From assembly GCA_910586405.1 (NCBI GenBank), contig CAJUII010000013.1, positions 12,928-54,671 of the forward strand: 41,744 nt of DNA. Reading direction: 5' to 3'. Of the stretch, positions 7,153-14,864 are shown one piece after another; positions within the stretch are counted from its first letter, which is position 1; each line of letters starts with the position of its first letter. Position numbers and translations under genes: made by a program. Origin of the DNA: an uncultured Lachnospiraceae bacterium (GTDB lineage: Bacteria; Bacillota; Clostridia; Lachnospirales; Lachnospiraceae). Below the pieces are notes generated by a model. That model saw nothing but the letters and a program-made list of their open reading frames with translations, did no database searches and was not told where the DNA came from.

Positions 7153-10100
7153 ATGCATTTTTTGGATAAGAGAGTGAATGTAATCTGCGAGGAACTCAAA
7201 AAATTAAAAGTGAAGCAGAAATTTGAGATTGATAACTGGAAGTACAAGGAAGGTAACTTTATCCGCCCGGAGGAAGCGGAGGCAGACACAGCGGCGTGGG
7301 AAGATTTTGACTGTCAGCATATGCACTGGTATGGAAAGGACCGCCATTACTGGTTTAAGACAACGTATCAGGTGCCAAAGGAGTTTGATGGAAAGCCCAT
7401 GTGGCTGCATGTGCGCACACAGATTGATGAGTGGGACGACGCGAAAAATCCACAGTTCTTATTGTTTGTGAACGGGGAAGTCCTTCAGGGAATTGACATG
7501 AACCACCGTGATGTGCTGCTTGCGACAGCGGCAAAGGCAGGCGATGTGCTCGAGCTTGGCTTGCAGTCGTACACGGGCATTCTGCACACAGAGTTTAACC
7601 TGATTGTCGAGATGCAGGAAATCGACCCGCTGATCGAGAAGCTCTACTATGATTTGTGGGTGCCGCTCGCGGCATTTACGAGAATGGAGGAGGACGACAA
7701 GAACCGCAAGGACATCACGGAAATTCTGAATAATACAGTCAACTATCTCGACTTGCGCACGCCGTACTCCGACGAATTTTACCGCACGCTGCAGGAGGCG
7801 TCCGACTATATTGACAAGGCGCTGTATGACGAGATGGCTGGCTATCAGGACGTCATCGCGACGTGTATCGGCCACACGCACATTGATGTCGCATGGTGGT
7901 GGACTGTCGCGCAGACAAGGGAAAAGACAGGGCGCAGCTTTGCGACCGTGCTGAAACTGATGGAGGAATATCCGAATTACAAGTTTATGTCAAGCCAGCC
8001 GCAGCTCTATGCCTTCTTAAAAGAACGCTATCCCGAGCTTTATGAGAAAGCGAAGGAGCGCATCAAGGAGGGACGCTGGGAGCCGGAGGGCGGCATGTGG
8101 GTTGAGGCGGACTGCAACCTGACATCGGGCGAGTCGCTCGTGCGCCAGTTCATGCATGGCAAGCGCTTTTTCAAGGAGGAGTTTGGCGTGGATAACCGCA
8201 TTCTGTGGCTGCCCGACGTGTTTGGCTACTCCGGTGCACTGCCACAGATTATGAAAAAGTGCGGCATTGACTACTTTATGACGACAAAGCTTGCTTGGAA
8301 CCAGTTCAACAAGATTCCCTACGATACAATGATGTGGAGAGGAATCGACGGCTCTGAGGTGCTGACACACTTGATCACGACGCTGGGCGTCCACCAGCCA
8401 ATCAAGGACTTCTTTACAACCTACAATGGAATGCTGCATCCCGATGCGATCATGGGCGGCTGGATGCGCTACCAGAACAAGGATATCAACAATGATATTC
8501 TGATATCTTACGGATATGGCGACGGCGGCGGCGGCCCGACAAGAGAAATGCTCGAGACCTCGATTCGTATGGAAAAAGGCGTCAAGGGAATCCCCAAAGT
8601 GCGTCAGGCGTTTGCGCGGACTTTCTTTGATGAGCTGAAAGAGCGTGTCGGCGGCAGTAAACGGCTTCCGGTCTGGGAAGGAGAGCTGTACTTCGAGTAT
8701 CACAGAGGAACACTGACCTCGATGGCAAGAAACAAGCGCGCAAACCGCAAATCCGAGCTTGGACTGATGGATTTGGAGCTGTTGTCCGTCCTGACGCAGC
8801 AGACAATGGGCTATCCGCAGGAGACGCTCGATGCCATGTGGAAGGTCGTGCTCTTGAACCAGTTCCACGATATTTTGCCCGGCTCGTCCATTCATGAGGT
8901 CTATGAGGTCACAAAGCAGGAGTACACAGCGCTTGCGAAGCAGCTTGCAGAGCTGACTGCGGAGCGCAGCAGGGCAATCGCAGGAAGCGGAGAGGATATC
9001 ACCATTTTCAACACGACAGGACAGGTGCGTGATGATATCGTCAATCTTGGTGCGCTTGAAGGCAGTGCGCTTGTAGATGCGGACGGCATATGCTATCCAA
9101 TCCAGAAAACAGGGGACGGAAGCGGCAGCGTGGCATATGTGCGCAATCTCCCGTCAAAGGGCTACAAGTCCTTCAAGGTCAGCCAGACCGCGGCAGAGGA
9201 TAAGACACCGTTCACACTTGCAGGGGACTATGAGCTGGAAACGCCGTTTTACCGGATTAAACTTGACAAACAGGGCATGTTCACCAGCATTTACGACAAG
9301 GACAATGACCGCGAGGTGATTCAGGAGGGACAGCGCGCGAACCTGCTGCGCATGTACGAGGATAAGCCGATTTATTTTGATAACTGGGACATTGATATTT
9401 ATTATACAGAAAAATACTGGGACGTGGATAGCGTAGAGCATATGGAATGGACAGAAATCGGTGCGGTGCGCGCCGTGCTGGAAATCACGAGAAAGGCATC
9501 GCAGTCCACAATCCAGCAGAATATTATTTTCTATGCGGACAGCCGCAGAATCGAGTTTGTGACCTATGTGGACTGGAAAGAGCATCAGACGCTGTTAAAG
9601 GTGCATTTTCCAGTGGCAGTGCACACAGACGAGGCGGCGTTCGACGTGCAGTTTGGCAACCTGACCCGCAAGACGCACCAGAACACAAGCTGGGATGTGG
9701 CGCGCTTTGAGAGCTGCGGACAGAAGTGGATGGATTTGTCAGAGGGACATTACGGCGTCTCCCTGCTCAATGACTGCAAGTACGGGCATTCTGTCAAGGA
9801 TTCGAATATGGCGCTGACATTGATTAAATCAGGAACCGAGCCAAACCCGACAACCGATCAGGAGGAGCATGAGTTTACCTACGCGATTTATCCTCATGCG
9901 GAGGGCTGGCGCGCAGCAGGCACCGTGGCAGAAGCGTATAAGCTCAACCAGCCGTTGTTCGTACAGACTAAGACAGCGGCGAAGGAAGCATTTTCTTATG
10001 CTTCTGTAGCGCACGCAAACGTCGTTGTCGAGACCATTAAAAATGCCGAGGACGGCAAAGGAACTGTCATTCGTATGTATGAGTCGGAGAATGCCTACAC

Positions 10101-10248
10101 CAAGACAAAGCTGACTGTGAACGCCGCCTTTGAGAAGGCTTATATCTGTAATCTGCTCGAGGAGACAGAGAGCGAGGCAGCTGTGTCTGGAAAAGAGATT
10201 GAGGTGGTGCTCAAACCGTATGAAGTGGTGACAGTGAAGGTGGTTTAA
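7153..10248 (+). CDS. GH38 alpha-mannosidase
   Basis: This is a 1031-residue cytoplasmic alpha-mannosidase of usual family length. The zinc-binding motif HTHIDVAW is at 241-248 (ligands expected at His243 and Asp245). The nucleophile motif is LPDVFGYSG with Asp355, and the late His motif is NQFHDILPGSSIHEVY. An N-terminal beta-rich domain precedes the (beta/alpha)7 catalytic domain, followed by the three-helix bundle and beta-sandwich domains. TTGGAGGG precedes the ATG by 8 nt. It should remove alpha-linked mannoses from imported high-mannose or paucimannose glycans, yielding the Man-beta-1,4-GlcNAc substrate for the GH130 enzyme. Linkage preference (alpha-1,3, alpha-1,6 or alpha-1,2) is unknown. 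No GH125 or GH92 partner lies nearby, so it may have to cover several linkages. Confidence 0.95.
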   Translation: MHFLDKRVNVICEELKKLKVKQKFEIDNWKYKEGNFIRPEEAEADTAAWEDFDCQHMHWYGKDRHYWFKTTYQVPKEFDGKPMWLHVRTQIDEWDDAKNPQFLLFVNGEVLQGIDMNHRDVLLATAAKAGDVLELGLQSYTGILHTEFNLIVEMQEIDPLIEKLYYDLWVPLAAFTRMEEDDKNRKDITEILNNTVNYLDLRTPYSDEFYRTLQEASDYIDKALYDEMAGYQDVIATCIGHTHIDVAWWWTVAQTREKTGRSFATVLKLMEEYPNYKFMSSQPQLYAFLKERYPELYEKAKERIKEGRWEPEGGMWVEADCNLTSGESLVRQFMHGKRFFKEEFGVDNRILWLPDVFGYSGALPQIMKKCGIDYFMTTKLAWNQFNKIPYDTMMWRGIDGSEVLTHLITTLGVHQPIKDFFTTYNGMLHPDAIMGGWMRYQNKDINNDILISYGYGDGGGGPTREMLETSIRMEKGVKGIPKVRQAFARTFFDELKERVGGSKRLPVWEGELYFEYHRGTLTSMARNKRANRKSELGLMDLELLSVLTQQTMGYPQETLDAMWKVVLLNQFHDILPGSSIHEVYEVTKQEYTALAKQLAELTAERSRAIAGSGEDITIFNTTGQVRDDIVNLGALEGSALVDADGICYPIQKTGDGSGSVAYVRNLPSKGYKSFKVSQTAAEDKTPFTLAGDYELETPFYRIKLDKQGMFTSIYDKDNDREVIQEGQRANLLRMYEDKPIYFDNWDIDIYYTEKYWDVDSVEHMEWTEIGAVRAVLEITRKASQSTIQQNIIFYADSRRIEFVTYVDWKEHQTLLKVHFPVAVHTDEAAFDVQFGNLTRKTHQNTSWDVARFESCGQKWMDLSEGHYGVSLLNDCKYGHSVKDSNMALTLIKSGTEPNPTTDQEEHEFTYAIYPHAEGWRAAGTVAEAYKLNQPLFVQTKTAAKEAFSYASVAHANVVVETIKNAEDGKGTVIRMYESENAYTKTKLTVNAAFEKAYICNLLEETESEAAVSGKEIEVVLKPYEVVTVKVV

Positions 10249-10284
10249 TCCGTATTACAAAGAACGCGATATTATTTAGATGCG

Positions 10285-10331
10285 GGGCTGTCGGATTGTA
10301 GTATTGTCCGAAAAGTTTTTTCTGACAGCCC
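10285..10331 (+). other. 11-bp hairpin between GH38 and GH85 genes
   Basis: GGGCTGTCGGA (10285-10295) pairs with TCTGACAGCCC (10321-10331) with one G-U. Inside it, CGGA/TCCG can form an alternative smaller hairpin followed by a T-run (AAAAGTTTTTT). The 192-nt spacer shows no clear promoter for the GH85 gene. A partial terminator that adjusts expression of the surface enzyme, or an mRNA processing or stability element, are both possible. Confidence 0.5.
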
Positions 10332-10439
10332 TTTGCCTCAATGCGTGAACTTATGGCAGCCAAATGCTGCAAATTGCCGCAATAAGAATGGGAGACAAAG
10401 GGAAGGATGCGCAGCATTGTTGAAAAAGGAGACACAAGT

Positions 10440-13394
10440 ATGATAGAGAGAAAAAAATATAGCAAAAAGATTATGAGCATTATTCTGGCAGCGGCCATGA
10501 CATTTAGTTTGGCAGCATGCGGCGGAAAAAATAACACAGATCCGCAACAGCCGGAGACACAGGCGCCTGTTCAGACAGAGATCACGACAGAGACACCCGC
10601 GGAGCCAGAGACGGACACAGAACAGCAGCCCACATCGAAATATACTGTTACGGGAGAGAACGACAACAAGGAATTGACCATGAACCGCCAGCCGGAGGCA
10701 TCCTACTGGTTTCCGGCGCAGCTCCTAGAGTGGAACGCGGATGAAGATGAGGACTTTATATTCAATGTCAGCACCGTACCGCTCGCAGAGCGTGCAGATC
10801 TCGAAGTGTTAGAGCCTGTGAATGCCACACAGAACAAGGACACCAAAGTTATGTCAATCTCCATCATGAATGCCAGCACCAGCGGAAACGCGCCGCATGG
10901 ATTGAACAAGGCGGAGGCAAATGCCTTTACATACTGGCAGTATGTGGATACGCTTGTATATTGGGGTGGTTCGTCCGGTGAAGGCATCATTGTCGCCCCG
11001 AGCCCCGATGTCGTGGACGCAGGGCACAAGAACGGCGTAAAGGTCATCGGAACAGTGTTTATGCCGCAGGCAGCACACGGCGGCAAAATCGAGTGGCTTG
11101 ACGATCTTTTGCAGAAGCGCGAGGACGGCACCTATCCTGTTGTGGATAAACTGATTGAAGTGGCGCAGCTCTATGGATTTGACGGATGGTTTATCAATCA
11201 GGAGACTGCGGAGGAGGAAGCGCTCTCGGAGTATCTTGATAAGTTTGATGTCGAGGGTGGCGGTCAGTCAACAGGCGCGTCAGGCGGAAAAGTGCTGACA
11301 GAGGACCATGCTGTCAGAATGCAGGAATTTCTCTCGTATTTTAAACAGCAGGCGCCGGACATGGAGCTGATTTATTATGATTCGATGACAATCGACGGCA
11401 AAATGGACTGGCAGAATGCACTCACTGAGAAAAATGCGCCGTACATGAAAGATGCAGAGGGGAATTCCGTGGCGGATTCCATGTTCTTAAACTTCTGGTG
11501 GACAACGGACTCCCTCGCGCCCGAGGAGCTGCTCAAAACTTCCGCAGAGCTGGCGGAGGAGAAACAGATCGATCCGTATGATTTATATGCGGGCGTCGAT
11601 ATACAGAGCAACGGTTACGACACTCCGATTAAATGGAATTTGTTTGAAAAGCCCGACGGCGGAACTTACACCTCACTAGGTCTGTACTGCCCGAGCTGGA
11701 CTTATTTTTCCACGGACATGATTCAGGAGTTTTGGAAGCGGGAGAATAAATTGTGGGTCAATGCAAAAGGCGACCCATCCGCAGATGTTGAGGCGGAGGG
11801 CGACACGGACTGGAGAGGTGTCTCCACTTATGTTGTGGAGCGTACCGCACTGACGACATTGCCCTTTGTGACGAACTTCTCTACTGGAAACGGATATGGT
11901 TTTTATAAAAATGGTGAGCTGATCAGTATGCTCGACTGGAATAACCGCAGTATTTCCGATATGCTTCCGACATACCGCTATATCATCGAGGATGGAGAGG
12001 GCAACAAACTGGCGGCAGACCTTGATGTAGGCGATGCGTACTATGGCGGAACCAGCATGATTCTGCGCGGTTCTGTAAAGCAGGGCGTGCCGTCCACCAT
12101 CAAACTGTACAGTGCAGATCTGTCAGTACCGGACAACATGACGTTTACCACTACCGCGCGGGCGAAAGGCGCAGAGGTGGCATTGGATGCGGTTCTGACC
12201 TTGGATGACGGTTCTGAGCTGGTGCTGGAGGGCGACAAAAAGGTTCAGGATGCGTGGACGACAGTGACCTATCAGACGACAGATCTTGCTGGAAAGACAG
12301 TCAGAAATATTTCTTACAGGCTGACACCCGGCGCAGATAGCGGCTCGTTGCAGTTCCGCTTTGGAAATATTACAATGATGGAAGCAGGCTCTGAAAAGAC
12401 TGCCGCGGTGAGCAATCTCAAGGTGATTGACACAGAGTTTGACGAGGATGGCATGTATGCGGGCGTGCGTCTGTCATGGGACAGCGATGTTCTGAGCGAT
12501 TACTATGAAGTATACCGCATCAACCAGGACAACACGAAGTCTTTGTTAGGTGTATCCAACACGAATAACTTCTATGTCAACACACTCCCTCGGGAAGGCG
12601 AGGCGAAACAATCCGCTTTTGAGGTAGTTCCTGTGAATGCACTGTTCGCGGAGGGCACCAGTGCGACAACGACGATGGAGTGGCCTGACAACAGCATTCC
12701 AAAGGCAGCCTTTACGGCGGATCTCACGCTGGCGTCACCGGGTGAGACCATCACCTTCCAAAGCCTGTGCTCACAGAATACAGAGAAGGTGACATGGACA
12801 CTCACAGGCGCGGACAAGGAGAGCGCAGAGGGAGACAGTGTATCTGTCACCTACGCGGAGGAAGGCGTATATCCTGTTTCTGTAAAGGCAGAAAATGCGT
12901 CTGGCAGCAGCGAGTCTGCCAAGGAGGGCTACATCGTGATCACACAGAAGGCAGCAGACGGGCTGGTACTGCTCTCACAGGGCGCAGGCACCGAGGCGGA
13001 TGCCTATGTCAATGAAAATGAGGCTCCGCAGTTTGCAGTGGACGGCGATGTGACAAAGAAGTGGTGTGCGACAGGAAGTGCGCCGCATGAAATCACACTT
13101 GATCTCGGAGCAGTCAAGGCAGTGAGCGCTGTCGATGTCTACCATGCAGAGGCAGGCGGTGAGGGCGCTGATATGAACACGAAGTCTTATGCAATTTACA
13201 CCAGCGAGGATGGTATTTCTTTTGAGGAGATGCGCAGTGTGACCAGAAACACGTTAGGCACGACGCACGATGCGTTCACGCCTGTGAATGCACAGTTTGT
13301 CAAGCTTGTCATCAACAAGCCGACACAGGGAAGCGACAGTGCAGCGAGAATCTATGAAGTCGAAGTGTATGGCTTGGAGGATACACTTGATTAA
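10440..13394 (+). CDS. GH85 endo-beta-N-acetylglucosaminidase, surface lipoprotein
   Basis: About 984 residues from the ATG at 10440, which has AAAAAGGA 8-10 nt upstream; the frame extends 11 codons further without such a site. A signal peptide with lipobox LAAC (Cys27) and a Thr/Glu/Pro-rich linker precede the GH85 barrel. The catalytic motif FDGWFINQET holds Asn253 and Glu255, matching the family's Asn-x-Glu pair. Downstream are a beta-sandwich region, a PKD-like domain (PKAAFTADLT onward) and a C-terminal F5/8-type (CBM32-like) domain ending EVYGLEDTLD. GH85 enzymes cut between the two core GlcNAc residues of N-glycans. This one should act on glycoproteins at the cell surface and feed the ABC importer. 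It is the only clearly extracellular enzyme of the cluster. Confidence 0.93.
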   Translation: MIERKKYSKKIMSIILAAAMTFSLAACGGKNNTDPQQPETQAPVQTEITTETPAEPETDTEQQPTSKYTVTGENDNKELTMNRQPEASYWFPAQLLEWNADEDEDFIFNVSTVPLAERADLEVLEPVNATQNKDTKVMSISIMNASTSGNAPHGLNKAEANAFTYWQYVDTLVYWGGSSGEGIIVAPSPDVVDAGHKNGVKVIGTVFMPQAAHGGKIEWLDDLLQKREDGTYPVVDKLIEVAQLYGFDGWFINQETAEEEALSEYLDKFDVEGGGQSTGASGGKVLTEDHAVRMQEFLSYFKQQAPDMELIYYDSMTIDGKMDWQNALTEKNAPYMKDAEGNSVADSMFLNFWWTTDSLAPEELLKTSAELAEEKQIDPYDLYAGVDIQSNGYDTPIKWNLFEKPDGGTYTSLGLYCPSWTYFSTDMIQEFWKRENKLWVNAKGDPSADVEAEGDTDWRGVSTYVVERTALTTLPFVTNFSTGNGYGFYKNGELISMLDWNNRSISDMLPTYRYIIEDGEGNKLAADLDVGDAYYGGTSMILRGSVKQGVPSTIKLYSADLSVPDNMTFTTTARAKGAEVALDAVLTLDDGSELVLEGDKKVQDAWTTVTYQTTDLAGKTVRNISYRLTPGADSGSLQFRFGNITMMEAGSEKTAAVSNLKVIDTEFDEDGMYAGVRLSWDSDVLSDYYEVYRINQDNTKSLLGVSNTNNFYVNTLPREGEAKQSAFEVVPVNALFAEGTSATTTMEWPDNSIPKAAFTADLTLASPGETITFQSLCSQNTEKVTWTLTGADKESAEGDSVSVTYAEEGVYPVSVKAENASGSSESAKEGYIVITQKAADGLVLLSQGAGTEADAYVNENEAPQFAVDGDVTKKWCATGSAPHEITLDLGAVKAVSAVDVYHAEAGGEGADMNTKSYAIYTSEDGISFEEMRSVTRNTLGTTHDAFTPVNAQFVKLVINKPTQGSDSAARIYEVEVYGLEDTLD

Positions 13395-13424
13395 GACAGC
13401 CAATTTAATTCAATCATAAATCGT

Positions 13425-13495
13425 CACAGCCCGCGGGTCCGTGCGCGCAATCTGCTTTGTGCAGCATTGCGCCGCACAGATAGATGCGGGCTGTG
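13425..13495 (+). other. 71-nt compound stem-loop between GH85 and ROK genes
   Basis: CACAGCCCGC (13425-13434) pairs perfectly with GCGGGCTGTG (13486-13495). Inside, GTGCG, CGCAAT and CTGC (13441-13455) pair in order with GCAG, ATTGCG and CGCAC (13461-13477), with only a bulge or two, capped by TTTGT. The structure has no following T-tract and ends about 8 nt before the ROK ribosome binding site (GGGGGAC). It could block 3' decay of the GH85 message, mark a processing point or limit ROK translation. Confidence 0.65.
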
Positions 13496-13513
13496 AGAGA
13501 ATGGGGGACAACT

Positions 13514-14482
13514 ATGTCAGAGACAGTAAAAAAGGTGGCGGTTGGCATTGACCTTGGCGGAACCGCTATGAAAATTGGAATTGTAAATAAGTCCTATGAA
13601 ATACTCGCACAGACATCCATACCGACCAACGCCGAACGGCCTTATGAAGAAGTGATTGCGGATATGGGAGAGACTGCGTTAGCACTGTTTGCCCAAAACG
13701 GTTTGAAGGTGGCAGACTGCGATGGTGTCGGCGTTGGCAGTCCGGGAACCATTGACAGCAAACATGGCGTGGTGCTCTATTCCAACAACATCCGCTGGGA
13801 TAATGTCCCGATTGCCAAGGAGCTGCAAAAATATCTTGCCGTTCCTGTCTTTGTGCAGAATGATGCGAACTGTGCAGCCCTTGGCGAAGTGCTGCGCGGC
13901 GCGGCAAAGGGCTGCCAGAATGCAATTTTTCTGACGCTTGGTACTGGTGTCGGCGGCGGCATCGTGATCGATGGGAAAATTTTTGAGGGCGGACATCCCG
14001 GCGGCGCGGAGCTCGGACATGTAAAGTGCGGCTCCGAGGGACGCCGATGCACCTGCGGCAGAGCTGACTGCCTCGAGGCATACGCCTCCGCGACGGCACT
14101 GATCAACGACGCAAAGCAGATGGCATCAGAGCATCCTGATTCAATGCTCTGGGCGCTGTGTGACAACGATCTGGAAAAAATGAATGCAAAAGTGCCGTTT
14201 GATGCGGCTGACGCCGGTGATCACTCCGGCAGGATACTGGTGGACAATTACATTCAGTATCTGGCGGACGGCATCACCGATCTGGCGAATATTTTCCGTC
14301 CAGATCTGATTGTGCTCGGCGGAGGGGTGTGCGCGCAGGGCGAGAAGCTGACAGAGCCGCTCAACCAATATCTGCGGGCGAACTGTTTTGGCAATACTGT
14401 AGCGTATGTGCCGAGAGTGGTTGTCGCGGAGAATGGAAACCAGGCAGGTATCATAGGGGCTGCGGGCCTGGTGTGGCAGTGA
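13514..14482 (+). CDS. ROK-family sugar kinase (manno-, GlcNAc- or glucokinase)
   Basis: About 322 residues from the ATG at 13514, with GGGGGAC 6-11 nt upstream; the frame also opens at 13484 without a usable site. The N-terminal phosphate loop VGIDLGGTAMKIG, the substrate motif (GVGVGSPGTID, NDANCAALGE) and GTGVGGG are typical of ROK kinases. The zinc-site cysteines CTCGRADCLE mark it as a ROK kinase rather than a ROK repressor, and there is no N-terminal helix-turn-helix. It phosphorylates a free hexose with ATP in the cytoplasm. In this cluster the likely substrates are mannose from GH38 and/or GlcNAc from GH20 and GH130. The sequence alone does not tell which. Confidence 0.9.
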   Translation: MSETVKKVAVGIDLGGTAMKIGIVNKSYEILAQTSIPTNAERPYEEVIADMGETALALFAQNGLKVADCDGVGVGSPGTIDSKHGVVLYSNNIRWDNVPIAKELQKYLAVPVFVQNDANCAALGEVLRGAAKGCQNAIFLTLGTGVGGGIVIDGKIFEGGHPGGAELGHVKCGSEGRRCTCGRADCLEAYASATALINDAKQMASEHPDSMLWALCDNDLEKMNAKVPFDAADAGDHSGRILVDNYIQYLADGITDLANIFRPDLIVLGGGVCAQGEKLTEPLNQYLRANCFGNTVAYVPRVVVAENGNQAGIIGAAGLVWQ

Positions 14483-14498
14483 CATCAATAGACTCATG

Positions 14499-14524
14499 AA
14501 ATACGGCATCTCTCATATGGATTT
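14499..14524 (+). repeat. Partial repeat fragment related to the addB leader repeat
   Basis: These 26 nt match 16774-16799 at about 22 of 26 positions, sharing AAATACG and TCTCAT followed by TGGATTT. It lies between the ROK stop and the promoter of the truncated PAS gene. No terminator for the ROK transcript is visible here. The similarity is short and could be partly due to AT-rich composition. Confidence 0.4.
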
Positions 14525-14553
14525 TTATATGGATTTGTGATGAATCAAAAGTG

Positions 14554-14582
14554 TGTACAAATGCAGCGTTTTCAGATATAAT
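14554..14582 (+). promoter_or_regulatory. Promoter of the truncated PAS gene
   Basis: A -35-like TGTACA (14554-14559), a 17-nt spacer and a perfect -10 TATAAT (14577-14582) are followed by AAAGGAGGG (14598-14606) and an ATG at 14615. The control elements look intact although the gene behind them is not. Confidence 0.55.
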
Positions 14583-14614
14583 AAAGGAAACGTGAACAAA
14601 GGAGGGCGCAAGGA

Positions 14615-14827
14615 ATGGAGAGACAAGCTTTTCAGGCGGATAGGACACTGATTCATACACTGATCGAGCGGACGCCGATTGCCTATATTATTATGGATGA
14701 CCAATACAGGATACATTATGTCAATGACAGCTTCCTAAAGCTGCGCAGACTGGAAGCGTCAGCGGGAGCCAGCTCGATGCGGCGATCGTCGCAGTATCAG
14801 ATTTATGCAGTGCTCGAACGAAAAAGC
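14615..14827 (+). pseudogene. Truncated PAS-domain protein gene remnant
   Basis: The ATG at 14615 has an excellent ribosome binding site. The first 47 or so residues look like the start of a PAS sensor domain (TPIAYIIMDDQYRIHYVNDSFLKLRRLE). After about residue 48 the similarity stops, and the frame runs without a stop into the pepF terminator hairpin, then antisense into pepF. A PAS sensor (histidine kinase or sigma-54 activator) would normally continue for hundreds of residues. I read this as a gene whose 3' part was deleted, with the junction near 14760. The open frame continues to 15055, but that part is only the shadow of pepF. Confidence 0.65.
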
Positions 14828-14864
14828 CCCTGTCCGTCAATGATAGACGGACAGGGATTTTTTT
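14828..14864. terminator. Bidirectional intrinsic terminator
   Basis: CCCTGTCCGTC (14828-14838) pairs perfectly with GACGGACAGGG (14846-14856), with a 7-nt loop. Seven T follow on the plus strand and a GGGGCTTTTT tract on the minus strand. It ends pepF from the right and the glycan operon/PAS remnant from the left. The pepF stop codon lies inside the plus-strand T-run. Confidence 0.9.

Noticed and set aside
4078..10362. A shared 14-nt string TATGGCAGCCAAAT near 4078-4092 and 10350-10362
   Set aside because: A few 14-nt matches are expected by chance in a window of this size, and the flanks do not match.
13514..14482. ROK protein as a transcriptional repressor of the operon
   Set aside because: It lacks an N-terminal helix-turn-helix and begins directly with the kinase phosphate loop.
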